A stretch of DNA of 64,000 bases from NCBI GenBank assembly GCA_019234815.1, contig JAFALA010000007.1:105015-169014 (forward strand). Direction: 5' to 3'. Source of the stretch: Burkholderiaceae bacterium (GTDB lineage Bacteria > Pseudomonadota > Gammaproteobacteria > Burkholderiales > Burkholderiaceae_C). Made by a program: the position numbers and the translations under genes. The notes below the pieces were generated by a model, which was not told the origin of the DNA, ran no database searches, and was given only the letters and a program-made list of their open reading frames with translations. Position 1 is the stretch's first letter, and each line of letters starts with the position of its first letter. Positions 18,221 through 26,849 of this stretch are shown one piece after another.

Positions 18221-19119
18221 CCTCGTCGCCGCGTTGGCTCTTCGGGCAAGGCTTCGACACTATGGAAATGATTGAAGTTCAGGTGCGTCACACCCTCATC
18301 GTCGACATGCATGAAATCGCGGTAGCGTTTGTTCCATTGCACCTGGCTCAAGTCGTAGGTCTTGCGCCCCTGCATGGGCTGCGAAGTCGTTTCGTCAATG
18401 CCTGACAGGGTCAGGATGAGCCCGGCGTCCTGCCGGGACAATTCCTCAGCGCTCGCGCCCCACAGGGGGCTGGTCTCGTTGATGACATGCATCAGGGTCC
18501 AGCCAAACATGAACATCGGTTGCTGCTCCCGGATCAGCTGGAGGTCATGGATGCGGCGGATCATTTGTCCTTCTTGCGTCAATTCCGAGCGAATCAGCCG
18601 CAGCCTGGCCGAGGCTTCCAGGATCACGTTCTGGCGCGCATTGGCGGCCCGGATCGTCAAGGTCTGCCTGCCGTTCACGGGGTGTACCACGGCCTGGTCG
18701 GAGAACTGGATCAAGGCACGCGGACGTGAAAATCGCGCAAAGATCATGCCGGTGGCGAGTGCGACGTTGACCATGCCGACGAAAATCTCGGCGGTGGCGA
18801 CCACATGGCCATACAGTGTGTCGGGGTGCATGTCGCCATAGCCGACGGTCGCCAGGGTCTCGACACTGAAGAAGAATGCGCCCCAGAAGCCGCCTGGGTT
18901 CTGGTTGGCAATCGGAGCAGTTCCCAGCAGGTACAGGCCGGCAAACAGCGTATTCAGTGCCAGGAATGTGAGCGCCGCGATGGCGAAGAATTGCCACCAG
19001 CGCATCTTGAGAAAGACGTGGTAGGCATTGGCGCCCCATGGATGCTTGAGTCCGTAGGTCACGACATCGCGGTCGCCGAAACGATGGGCGCGCGGTTTGC
19101 ATTCGGTCTTGGTATCCAT
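18217..19119 (-). CDS. Inward-rectifier (KirBac-type) potassium channel
   Basis: This is a 300-residue inner-membrane channel. Two transmembrane helices flank a pore loop with the selectivity filter TVGYGD (residues 91-96). The slide-helix region GLKHPWGANAYHVFLKMRWW precedes TM1, and a C-terminal immunoglobulin-like cytoplasmic domain (MFMFGWTLMHVINETSPLWG) is typical of Kir channels. The ATG at 19119 is chosen over 19161 because the extra 14 residues are unlike the family; neither has a strong ribosome site. The final codons merge with a GGDEF remnant, but the domain appears complete. Confidence 0.9.
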   Translation of the reverse strand: MDTKTECKPRAHRFGDRDVVTYGLKHPWGANAYHVFLKMRWWQFFAIAALTFLALNTLFAGLYLLGTAPIANQNPGGFWGAFFFSVETLATVGYGDMHPDTLYGHVVATAEIFVGMVNVALATGMIFARFSRPRALIQFSDQAVVHPVNGRQTLTIRAANARQNVILEASARLRLIRSELTQEGQMIRRIHDLQLIREQQPMFMFGWTLMHVINETSPLWGASAEELSRQDAGLILTLSGIDETTSQPMQGRKTYDLSQVQWNKRYRDFMHVDDEGVTHLNFNHFHSVEALPEEPTRRRG

Positions 19120-19187
19120 GGGACCATTTTTACCGAATCGCCGCGCTGGCGGTGGGCCCATCGGCCTTCACCGCCAGTCGCTTGAGT

Positions 19188-20615
19188 TCAGCGCTCCGGC
19201 GTCCAGCCGCCGCCGAGCGAGCGCGCCACGGCCACGGCGGCGAGCAGGCGCTGGGTCGCGATCTGGGTCGCATCGCGTTCGGTCGACAGCGCGCTGCGCT
19301 GGGCGTCGGTCACGTCCAGGTAGTTGGACACGCCGCGCTCCCAGCGTGCACGTGCGACCTCGTAGGCGCGCTCGGCGGCCGCACTGGCCTGGGCCTGCAC
19401 CAGGGCCTGGTCCTGCAACTGCTGCACGTCGTTGAGCGAATCCTCGACTTCACGCAGCGCCGTCAGCAGGCGCTGCTCGTGATTGGCCGCGGCCTCGCTG
19501 TAGCGTGCCTTGGCGGCGGCTAGATTGGCCCGGTTGCGTCCGCCATCGAAGATCGGCAGCGACAGGCCCAGCGGGCCGATGCTGTACTGGTGCGAGCTGG
19601 CCTTGAGCAGGTCGCTCAGCGGCTGCGAGGCGAAACCGTAGCTGGCGGTCAGTGAAATCGACGGGTAGAAGGCGGCTTCGGCCACGCCGACCTGGGCATT
19701 GAGCGCGCGCAACGTGGCGACGCTCTCGGCCAGGTCGGGACGCTGCGCGAGCAGGCTGGCCGGCAGGCCTACGGGGATCTGCGGCGGCGACGCCAGCTTG
19801 GCGCTCGTGGCCGCAGGCACCAGCGGCTCGCTGGGTGACGCGCCGACCAGCACGGCCAGCGCATGTTCGAGATCGGCGCGCTGGCGCTGCACGTCGATCA
19901 GCTGGGCGCGCGCATTGGCCGTCTCGACGCGGGCGCGCGAGAGGTCGAGCTCGTTGGACACGCCGGCATCGAAACGCGACTGCACCAGCGCTTCGGTCTC
20001 GATGCGGCTCGCCAGGGCCTGGCCGAGGACATCGGCCTGCGCGTCGAGGCCGCGCAGCTGGAAATAGCTGTTGGCGATCTGGCTGCTCAGCGTTAGCACG
20101 ACGGCGCCGTGATCATCCTCGGCGGCCTGGACCTGCGCGCTGGCGGATTCCACGAGGCGGCGCACGCGGCCCCAGGCATCGAGCTCGTAGGACATCGAGG
20201 CGCCGGCCTCGTAGTCCATGCCGACCACCGAGACGTGATGCAGCAGGATGGCCTGGGAGGTGTTCTGCGAGCTGCGCTCATAGGCGGCCGAGGTCGACAC
20301 GCCGAGTTGCGGCCGCGTGGCCGCGCGCGCGGCGCCGAGCTGGGCGCGCGCCTGGGCCAGCCGTTCGGCGCTGGCCTTCACGCTCGGGCTGTCTTGCAGG
20401 GCGCGCTGTTCGAGCGCAGCCAGCGTGGCATCGCCGAACGCGTTCCACCAGGCGGCGGGCAGCACGGCGTCGGCGCTGCCGGCGGCATGGCGGTAGGCGG
20501 CCTGCTGCGGTGCGGCGGGTGCCTTGAAATCGGGGCCGAGGGCGGCGCAGCCGGACAGCAGGCTCAGCGCCGCCACGGCGGCCGCGGCGGTCAGGGAGAT
20601 GGGGGTCTTGAACAT
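19188..20615 (-). CDS. NodT-family outer-membrane lipoprotein of an efflux pump
   Basis: This is a 475-residue RND/MFS-type outer-membrane factor. A lipoprotein signal peptide with lipobox LLSGC (Cys at about residue 23) is followed by GPDFKAPAAP, typical of NodT/OprM proteins, and two OEP repeats. It is the last gene of the EmrA-EmrB-NodT unit on the minus strand, 52 bases after emrB, and would supply the outer-membrane exit duct. Substrate unknown. Confidence 0.9.
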   Translation of the reverse strand: MFKTPISLTAAAAVAALSLLSGCAALGPDFKAPAAPQQAAYRHAAGSADAVLPAAWWNAFGDATLAALEQRALQDSPSVKASAERLAQARAQLGAARAATRPQLGVSTSAAYERSSQNTSQAILLHHVSVVGMDYEAGASMSYELDAWGRVRRLVESASAQVQAAEDDHGAVVLTLSSQIANSYFQLRGLDAQADVLGQALASRIETEALVQSRFDAGVSNELDLSRARVETANARAQLIDVQRQRADLEHALAVLVGASPSEPLVPAATSAKLASPPQIPVGLPASLLAQRPDLAESVATLRALNAQVGVAEAAFYPSISLTASYGFASQPLSDLLKASSHQYSIGPLGLSLPIFDGGRNRANLAAAKARYSEAAANHEQRLLTALREVEDSLNDVQQLQDQALVQAQASAAAERAYEVARARWERGVSNYLDVTDAQRSALSTERDATQIATQRLLAAVAVARSLGGGWTPER

Positions 20616-20640
20616 GGCTTGAACTTTTCTGTGAGGGGCG

Positions 20641-20689
20641 CGCCGTCAGTGCGCGGCGTTGCCGCCGTCAGTGCGCGGCGTTGCCGCCG
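20641..20689. repeat. 22-bp tandem duplication at the 3' end of emrB
   Basis: Positions 20643-20664 and 20665-20686 are identical 22-base units, and the period continues to 20689. The emrB stop lies in the second unit, so the extra copy sits just past the gene and does not alter the protein. It looks like a recent slippage or recombination duplication. Confidence 0.85.
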
Positions 20690-22269
20690 CCGGAGGGCGA
20701 CTTGACGCCGTCGGCCAGCCAGAGGATGAAGATGCAGCCGAACAGCACGGCCGCCATCACCAGGAAGGCGTCGTTGTAGGCCATCATGTAGGCCTGCTTG
20801 CGCGTCAGCAGGTCCACCACGCCCATGGCCTTTCGCGAAGCGCCGGCGGCATCTATGCCATTGGCGCTGAAGCCAGCGGTCAGCGCGTCGAGGCGGATGC
20901 GCGTGATGGCCGCCAGCATCGAGACGGATTCGCCCAGGCGCGCCGAGTGCAGGTGCTCGCGGTTCGTCAGCATGGTCGCCAGCAGGGCCAGGCCGACCGA
21001 GCCGCCGAGGTTGCGGGTCATGTTGAACAGGCTCGAGGCGGACGGCGTGTCCTTGGGTGAGATGCCCTGCATGGCGAAGTTCGAGAGCGTCAGCATGATC
21101 AAGGGCTGGCCGAGCGCGCGCACGATCTGCGACCACAGCAGCTGGTCGTAGCCGTAGCTCGTGTCCATGTGCGCGTTCATCACGCACGAGATGCCGAACA
21201 GCCCGAGGCCGATCGAGCACAGCAGGCGGTTGTCGACGCGCGTCGAGAGCTTCGCCACGAAGGGCATGATGAAGAGCTGCGGCAGGCCGGCCCACATGAT
21301 GACCTCGCCGATCTGCATGGGCGTGTAGCCGGCGATCTGGCCGAGGTACAGCGGCAGCAGGTAGGATGAGCCGTACAGCGCCATGCCCGTGGTGGCGGCC
21401 AGCAGCGCGGCGACGAAGAAGTTGCGGTGCGCGTAGAGACGCACGTTGACGAAGGGCTCGTCGCGCAGCAGCGTGATGACGAACCAGCCGACAATGCCCA
21501 CCAGCGCGGCGATGGCGAAGTTGCGGATGAAGTCTGACGCGAACCAGTCGTGCGTGTTGCCTTCTTCGAGGAAGATGGTCAGGCTGGCCAGGCCGACAGC
21601 CATGAAGGTGATGCCGATCCAGTCGGCGTTGCGCAGCAGCGCCCAGTGGCGCGGCTCGGGGTCCAGGCCCCAGGCGATGCCGCCCATCAGCAGCAGGCCC
21701 GGCACCCAGTTGATGTAGAAGATCGAGGGCCAGCCGTAGAGGTCGGTCAGGTAGCCGCCCAGCGTCGGGCCTAGCGTGGGCGCCATCGTCGCGGTCAGGC
21801 CGAACATGGCCAGGCCGATGGCGCGTTTGCTTGGTGGCAGCTTGGCCAGCACCAGCGTCATGGCCATCGGGATCAACGCACCGCCGGTGAAGCCCTGCAT
21901 CATGCGGAACACGATCATGCTTTGCAGGTTCCAGGCCGAGCCGCACAGCGTCGAGCAGACCAGGAACAGCGCCGTCGTGCCCATCATGTAGGCACGGATG
22001 CTGAGCACGCGGGCGAGCAGGCCGGTCAGCGGGATCACGACGATCTCGGCGCAGAGGTAGGCCGTGGAGATCCAAGAGCCTTCCTCCTGCGTGGCCGAGA
22101 GCGTGCCGAGGATGTCCTGCAGCGAGGCGTTGGTGATCTGGATGTCCAGCACCGCCATGAAGGCGCCGAGCAGGCCGGCGGCCACGGCGAGCCAGGTGCG
22201 CAGGTCGACCTTGGCGTCGTGCGCCGCCAGCATCGGCGCGAGGGCGAGGGTGGGGGCGTTCTTGGACAT
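20668..22269 (-). CDS. EmrB-like DHA2-family MFS multidrug exporter
   Basis: This is a 533-residue inner-membrane transporter with 14 predicted helices, typical of DHA2 drug:proton antiporters. Signatures include the first-helix motif FMAVLDIQITNASLQDI and the motif-C-like segment MAPTLGPTLGGYLTDLYGWP. It follows emrA by 7 bases and precedes the NodT channel. Together they would form a tripartite pump exporting hydrophobic toxic compounds across both membranes. The last residues GGGNAAH fall within the tandem duplication. Confidence 0.9.
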   Translation of the reverse strand: MSKNAPTLALAPMLAAHDAKVDLRTWLAVAAGLLGAFMAVLDIQITNASLQDILGTLSATQEEGSWISTAYLCAEIVVIPLTGLLARVLSIRAYMMGTTALFLVCSTLCGSAWNLQSMIVFRMMQGFTGGALIPMAMTLVLAKLPPSKRAIGLAMFGLTATMAPTLGPTLGGYLTDLYGWPSIFYINWVPGLLLMGGIAWGLDPEPRHWALLRNADWIGITFMAVGLASLTIFLEEGNTHDWFASDFIRNFAIAALVGIVGWFVITLLRDEPFVNVRLYAHRNFFVAALLAATTGMALYGSSYLLPLYLGQIAGYTPMQIGEVIMWAGLPQLFIMPFVAKLSTRVDNRLLCSIGLGLFGISCVMNAHMDTSYGYDQLLWSQIVRALGQPLIMLTLSNFAMQGISPKDTPSASSLFNMTRNLGGSVGLALLATMLTNREHLHSARLGESVSMLAAITRIRLDALTAGFSANGIDAAGASRKAMGVVDLLTRKQAYMMAYNDAFLVMAAVLFGCIFILWLADGVKSPSGGGNAAH

Positions 22270-22276
22270 GGCGGTC

Positions 22277-23395
22277 TCAGCGCTGAGCCGTTCGCGTGGC
22301 CTGGGGCGCGGCGGCCTGGCGCAAGTCCACCGAGATCACGGCCGACATGCCCGGGGCCAGGCGGCCCGAGAGGCGCTTGATGTCGGCCGCCGCGAAAGTG
22401 ATCTTGACGGGGATGCGCTGGACGATCTTGGTGAAATTGCCGGTCGCGTTGTCGGCCGGCAGCAGCGCGAACTGGTTGCCCGAGGCCGGAGAGAAGCTGT
22501 CGAGGTGGCCGAAGAGATGTTCGTCGGGCAGCGCGTCGATGTTGACCTCGACGTCCTGGCCCGGGCGCAGGTTGGCCAGCTGCGTTTCCTTGAAGTTGGC
22601 CTGGACCCAGATGTCGTCCTGCACGATGGCGGCGATCTGCTGGCCCGGCTGCACGCGCTGGCCGACTTCCATGTCGCGCTTGCCGACGCGGCCGTCGACC
22701 GGCGCGACGATGCGGTTGTAGCCGAGCTGCAGCTGGGCATCCTTGGCCTGGGTCTGCAGCACCTTGATCTGGGCCTTGAGCACGTCGCGCGCGGCCTGCG
22801 AGGCGCCGATCTGCGCCTGCGCCGCCGTGACGGCGTCCTTGCGCGCGGCCAGGTCGGCGGTGGCGCTGGCGCGGGCGGCGATCGCGGCGTCGAGCTCGGC
22901 CTTGGAGATGGCCTTCATCTGCGTGGTGTAGAGCTCGGACAAGCGCGTGGCGTCCTGCTGCGTGCGCAGCAGTGTGGCCTGCGACTGCAGCACCTGCGCC
23001 TGCGCGCCGCTGGCCGAGGCGCGCGCCTGGGCGGTCTGGGCGTCGGCCTGGGCGACCTGCTGCTGGACCTGGACGATCTGCGCCTCGATCTGTTCCAGGC
23101 GCACACGCTGGTCGGCCGGGTCGAGCTCGGCGATCACGTCGCCGGCATGGACGATCTGGTTGTCGTCGACGAGCACCTTGGCGACGGTGCCAGGAATGCG
23201 CGAGGAAATCGGGTGCAGGTGGCCGGCCAGATAGGCGTCGTCGGTCTCGACGAAATAGTGGCTGCGCCAGACCATGCGGCCGCCGACACCCAGGGCGGCG
23301 AGGGCGATCAGGCCCGCAATCACGAGCACGCGGCGCTTGGCGGCGGGGGCGGCAGCGGCGTTGGCCTGCGGCGGGGTGGAGGGCTTGTCGTCCAT
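22277..23395 (-). CDS. EmrA-like HlyD-family periplasmic adaptor
   Basis: This is a 372-residue membrane-fusion protein. An Ala-rich cytoplasmic start and one transmembrane segment (RRVLVIAGLIALAALGVGG) are followed by a lipoyl half (FVETDDAYLAGHLHPISSRI), a long coiled-coil rich in Gln and Ala (residues about 95-215), the second lipoyl half (RIVAPVDGRVGKRD) and a beta-barrel domain. First gene of the pump operon, divergent from TetR. Its promoter is flanked by two dyads that look like TetR operators. Confidence 0.9.
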   Translation of the reverse strand: MDDKPSTPPQANAAAAPAAKRRVLVIAGLIALAALGVGGRMVWRSHYFVETDDAYLAGHLHPISSRIPGTVAKVLVDDNQIVHAGDVIAELDPADQRVRLEQIEAQIVQVQQQVAQADAQTAQARASASGAQAQVLQSQATLLRTQQDATRLSELYTTQMKAISKAELDAAIAARASATADLAARKDAVTAAQAQIGASQAARDVLKAQIKVLQTQAKDAQLQLGYNRIVAPVDGRVGKRDMEVGQRVQPGQQIAAIVQDDIWVQANFKETQLANLRPGQDVEVNIDALPDEHLFGHLDSFSPASGNQFALLPADNATGNFTKIVQRIPVKITFAAADIKRLSGRLAPGMSAVISVDLRQAAAPQATRTAQR

Positions 23396-23410
23396 GATCC
23401 GGTCCGGGTT

Positions 23411-23433
23411 AAATGAAATTGATGGTTTTCATT
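23411..23433. promoter_or_regulatory. Candidate TetR operator overlapping the emrA -10
   Basis: The half-sites AAATGAAA (23411-23418) and TTTCATT (23427-23433) are inverted and 8 bases apart. They repeat the half-sites of the stronger dyad at 23460-23480. The site covers the emrA -10 and start-site area. Confidence 0.55.
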
Positions 23434-23459
23434 ATTGGTTGAGCAATCGTGGTTGTCAA
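23431..23459 (-). promoter_or_regulatory. emrA promoter
   Basis: On the minus strand, a perfect -35 TTGACA (23459-23454) and the -10 AATAAT (23436-23431) are 17 bp apart. This is the best sigma70 promoter in the window and needs a repressor to be useful for an inducible pump. Confidence 0.8.
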
Positions 23460-23480
23460 GAAATGAAACCTTTTCATTTC
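23460..23480. promoter_or_regulatory. TetR operator, perfect 21-bp dyad
   Basis: The 9-bp arms GAAATGAAA and TTTCATTTC are separated by 3 bases and match perfectly. The site abuts the emrA -35 and lies 26 bases before the TetR ATG, so it can control both divergent genes. Confidence 0.8.
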
Positions 23481-23505
23481 ATTAGTAGGGATTTAAACTG
23501 GCGCC

Positions 23506-24162
23506 ATGAAGACGCATCCAGTGCCCAATGAGGTCCCGGCGAAACCTGCACGCCGGTGCGCCGGTCGGCCGCGCGCGGCCGATGTCGAGGCGCGCATGCA
23601 GGCGCTGCTGCAGACGGCGGCCGCGCTGTTCCTGGAGCACGGTTACAGCAAGGTCAGCCTGGAGATGATTGCGCGCGCGGCCCGTGTCGCGATCCGCACC
23701 ATTTACGTGAAGTTCGGCGGCAAGGCCGGCCTGGTCGGCGCCCTGATCGAGGCCAAGCGCGACAGCTACATGTCCGGCAAGGCGCTGCTGACCGACCCGC
23801 GGCCGGTTCGTGTGGCGCTGGGCGAGTTCTCGCGCCAGTTGCACACGATGCTGCATGTGCCCGAATCGCAGGCGCTGCGCCGCATGATCGCCGCCGAAGG
23901 CAAGGACAACCCTGAGCTGGTCGACTCCTTCTATCGCGCCGGGCCCGGCATCACGCTCGAGCTTCTGCGCGCCTACTTCGACCGGGCCGACGTGCGCGCG
24001 CAGCTGCGCGACGACCTGCCCTTTGAGCAACTGCCGGTGTTTTTCATCAACTGCGTCGTCGGCGACACGCTGGCGCGCAGCCTCGATCGCCCGACGGGCG
24101 ACGCCTCGGAGGCGGCGATGGATGCCCGCATGGCGCTGTTCTTCCGCGCGGTGCTGAAGTAG
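23506..24162 (+). CDS. TetR-family repressor of the EmrAB-type pump
   Basis: This is a 218-residue regulator. The N-terminal TetR helix-turn-helix (residues about 34-75, with ALFLEHGYSKVSLEMIARAA then IYVKFGGKAGL) is followed by a helical ligand domain of AefR/TetR_C type. It is divergent from emrA with a shared 110-base regulatory region containing two matching dyads, the usual layout for local control of an efflux operon. After its TAG the same frame stays open for another 41 codons (see the note at 24163). Confidence 0.9.
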   Translation: MKTHPVPNEVPAKPARRCAGRPRAADVEARMQALLQTAAALFLEHGYSKVSLEMIARAARVAIRTIYVKFGGKAGLVGALIEAKRDSYMSGKALLTDPRPVRVALGEFSRQLHTMLHVPESQALRRMIAAEGKDNPELVDSFYRAGPGITLELLRAYFDRADVRAQLRDDLPFEQLPVFFINCVVGDTLARSLDRPTGDASEAAMDARMALFFRAVLK

Positions 24163-24287
24163 AGGCAGGGCGTTTTCGGGCCGACGAAAGATCGCTTTCG
24201 TCGCGCAGTCAAACAAGAGCTGTCCGCGAACTGCGACGGCGACTTCGAGAACGCCGACGTCGGGCTGCTGCTGGACCAGATCAAGTG
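24163..24287 (+). other. Open frame continuing past the TetR stop
   Basis: In the TetR frame, directly after the TAG, 41 further sense codons run to a TGA at 24285. They read TKDRFRRAVKQELSANCDGD and end DVGLLLDQIK, with codon use like real coding DNA. The TetR protein is already full length, so this is more likely a leftover of another gene than a lost C-terminus. No start codon with a ribosome site is visible. Confidence 0.3.
24182..24203. terminator. Strong hairpin after TetR, not a classical terminator
   Basis: CGACGAAAG and CTTTCGTCG form a perfect 9-bp stem with loop ATCG. It lies 20 bases after the TetR stop. There is no following T-run, so intrinsic termination is doubtful; it may act as an RNA 3'-end stabiliser. 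Confidence 0.35.
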
Positions 24288-24419
24288 AGGCCACCGCCAC
24301 ATGGCGCGGCACGGTTGTCAGGGCCAGGCAACTTGCGTATGCTGAAAATTCTCCTCGGGCACTGAATATCCAAGACGAGGCCGTCGTTGAGATATCCAAT
24401 CAGACCTTTTGGACATGAC

Positions 24420-25154
24420 ATGGAAATCAAGAACACGATCAGGCTTGCGGCAGGGTTGTCTGGGCTGCAGATCGGCATTGCATCCTTTGCATTTCCCGCG
24501 ATCACGCTGCAGTTCGATGATCGGCTGCCCTATGCGATGCAACAGCAGGATGGCGCTGTCGTCGGCGTCCTGGTTTCTCAAGCGGAGCGGATATTTCACG
24601 ACGCCGATGTTCCATTTGTGTGGGCGCGCTCCTCGGCACGGCGGCAGTGGTACACACTGCAAAAGGCGGAAGAAATGAACTGCGTGATCGGGTGGTTCAA
24701 GACCAGGGAGAGGGAAAAGCTGCTCAAGTTCACCAAAGCCATATACCGCGACAAGCCCCAGGTCCTGATTGCAAGAAACGACTTCCATGCCTTGGACGGC
24801 GACAGCATTGAAAAGATACTGGAGACCCGCAATGTCAGGGTTCTTCTCAAGAGCAATTATTCCTACGGTCCGGTCATCGACGAACTGCTGATGAATCTGG
24901 GTTCTACCAAGGTGGTGACCGATGTCGAGGTCGTGAAGATGGTCGCCATGCTGAAGGCAAACCGGGCTGACATCATGTTTGCTTCAGGAGAAGAGGCCCA
25001 TTTCCTGCTCGACGAAATCGGTTCGAATCTGGCTGGCTTGCATCTGCTTTTGCCGTCGGGAATGCCGCCAGGGGAGAGGCGCTACATCGCTTGCAATAAA
25101 GCGGTGCCGGATGAAATCATTGAACGGCTGAACCGGGCCATCGGCTTCGAATGA
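24420..25154 (+). CDS. Solitary periplasmic solute-binding protein (SBP family 3-like)
   Basis: This is a roughly 244-residue protein with an N-terminal export signal (residues about 5-28) and the two-lobed pattern of amino-acid-type binding proteins: VGVLVSQAERIFHDADVPFV, then CVIGWFKTREREKLLKFTKA, then DVEVVKMVAMLKANRADIMF. The ATG at 24420 places the signal at the N-terminus. No ABC permease or ATPase genes are near, so it may be a sensor-type or orphan binding protein. It is convergent with the RimK-like gene. Ligand unknown. Confidence 0.65.
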   Translation: MEIKNTIRLAAGLSGLQIGIASFAFPAITLQFDDRLPYAMQQQDGAVVGVLVSQAERIFHDADVPFVWARSSARRQWYTLQKAEEMNCVIGWFKTREREKLLKFTKAIYRDKPQVLIARNDFHALDGDSIEKILETRNVRVLLKSNYSYGPVIDELLMNLGSTKVVTDVEVVKMVAMLKANRADIMFASGEEAHFLLDEIGSNLAGLHLLLPSGMPPGERRYIACNKAVPDEIIERLNRAIGFE

Positions 25155-25220
25155 ACAGCGGGAACGTGCGGATTCGATTCACCACGAAAACCTTGCCAGA
25201 TCAAATCGCAGTTCGTGCCT

Positions 25221-26804
25221 TCATTGCAAGTTCAGCGATGCGGGCCGTGCGCCAGAATGGATGCGGGGCAGGGGCAGCTTGCCGTGCCTGGCATCCGCCA
25301 GGTTCGTCAGCTGCGGCGCAGTGGCGCGGCGCTCACTGATGCCCCGTTCATGGCTTTGCAGCAGGTGGTTCAGGACCCGGCCATAAATCTCGTCGCCCAG
25401 AATTGCATCCTCGGCGCCCAGGTTGATGTTGGGGTTGTCGTTGATTTCGATCACGAACACCCCGGCAGCGGTCTGTTTCAGGTCCACGCCGTAGAGACCG
25501 TCGCCCAGCAGGCGCGTGGCGGCGAGCGCGGCCTGCAGCACTTCAGTGGGCGTGTCGCCAAGCTTGACCGCTTCGGTGCGTCCTTCGGCGTGTCCTCCGT
25601 CGTCCGTGTGCCGGAGTATTTGCCAATGGCCGCGGCACATGTGGTAGCGCGCCGCGAACAGGGCTTGCCCACCCAATACGCCGATGCGCCAGTCAAATTC
25701 GGTGTACATGAACTCCTGAACCAGGATGATGGCCGACGCCTTCAACATGGCCTGCGCCATGGCGCGGAACTGCGGGCCGTTGTCGGCCTTCTTCACGCCC
25801 AGGCTGAAGGCGCCATCAGGAACCTTCAGAACCACCGGGTAGCTGAGCTGGCGCTCCACATGAGCCAGCGTACTTCGGCTGACAAATTGGGTGCGCGGCA
25901 CGGCGATCTGGTGTTCATTCAACATGTCCGCCAGAAAGGCCTTGTTGGTGCATTTGACGATGGAGTCCGGATCGTCGATCACTGGCATGCCGTCCAAGGC
26001 TGCCTTCCTGGCGAACTTGAATGTGTGGTGGGTGACCGCGGTGGTCTCCCGGATGAACAGGGCATCGAATTGCGTGAGACGGGGGAAGTCTTTTTTTTCG
26101 ATCAATTCCACCGCAATGTTCATGTCGCGCCCCACGGCCTTGAATTTCTCCAAGGTCTCCAGGCTGGACGGTGCCAGCGGGTCGCGTGGCTGATGCAGCA
26201 CCGCCAGGTTCATGCGAGGCCTGGCACGCAACAGCGTCGGGCGCCAGTGTTGCCGGATGCAGCTGTTCAGCGCGTGAAGGAAAAATGCATCCCGGGAGGG
26301 ATCGATGTCTCGCAAGTCCAGCGAGCGGACGGCCGTCACGCCCCAGCCGTTCGCACCCTCTTGCCGTTCGAGGTGAATCTCAAGCAGGGGGCAGCGGAAT
26401 TGCTCGAAAGTCTTGCGCGCGAGATTGGCCCATTCGGCGTCTTCGATCTGGCCAAACATCACTTGCAGGGTGAGCGTGCTGAGCGAGCGAGGCAGATCGA
26501 CATCGGGACCGATGCAGCGGGTCAACTCGGCAAAGACGGGCGCCGATACGCTGCCATGCTTCAAGTCGATCAAGGTTTCCATGCTGGGCGTGATCCGGTC
26601 GTCGCGTGCCTGCGCCAGCAGTGAGCAGTAGTAGCCGATGCCTTGATACTCGAAGCTGCGGCACAGGTTGATCACCTTGCGCTGCCGGTGCCGCAATTGC
26701 GGCAATTCAGCAATGAATTCCTCGGCCGTGATCAGTTGCAAGTCTGAATCGTCCCAGCGGAAGTCCGATCGTTTCTCAACGACGATGATGCATTCGGTTG
26801 GCAT
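25221..26804 (-). CDS. RimK-type ATP-grasp ligase with RLAN-like N-terminal domain
   Basis: This is a 527-residue cytoplasmic enzyme. Residues about 1-190 resemble the RimK-like N-terminal (RLAN) domain, with VVEKRSDFRWDD and LCRSFEYQGIGYYCSLLAQA. Residues about 285-490 form the ATP-grasp fold: CTNKAFLADMLNEHQIAVPR, Lys327 in VVLKVPDG, the acidic VQEFMYTEFDWRIGVLGG, and the metal-binding EINDNPNIN (453-461). Such ligases join a carboxylate to an amine using ATP, for example adding glutamates to peptides. It is the last gene of an operon with a GNAT acetyltransferase (45 bases upstream) and a 38-residue peptide, so a peptide-modifying role is possible. Substrate unknown. Confidence 0.85.
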   Translation of the reverse strand: MPTECIIVVEKRSDFRWDDSDLQLITAEEFIAELPQLRHRQRKVINLCRSFEYQGIGYYCSLLAQARDDRITPSMETLIDLKHGSVSAPVFAELTRCIGPDVDLPRSLSTLTLQVMFGQIEDAEWANLARKTFEQFRCPLLEIHLERQEGANGWGVTAVRSLDLRDIDPSRDAFFLHALNSCIRQHWRPTLLRARPRMNLAVLHQPRDPLAPSSLETLEKFKAVGRDMNIAVELIEKKDFPRLTQFDALFIRETTAVTHHTFKFARKAALDGMPVIDDPDSIVKCTNKAFLADMLNEHQIAVPRTQFVSRSTLAHVERQLSYPVVLKVPDGAFSLGVKKADNGPQFRAMAQAMLKASAIILVQEFMYTEFDWRIGVLGGQALFAARYHMCRGHWQILRHTDDGGHAEGRTEAVKLGDTPTEVLQAALAATRLLGDGLYGVDLKQTAAGVFVIEINDNPNINLGAEDAILGDEIYGRVLNHLLQSHERGISERRATAPQLTNLADARHGKLPLPRIHSGARPASLNLQ

Positions 26805-26849
26805 GTTTTGTGTTCAGATCAAATGGGCGTGGAAGGAGCCATCAATGCA

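Noticed and set aside
24182..24203. Hairpin as intrinsic terminator of the TetR gene
   Set aside because: Perfect stem but no T-tract follows, so I list it as a hairpin only and do not claim termination.
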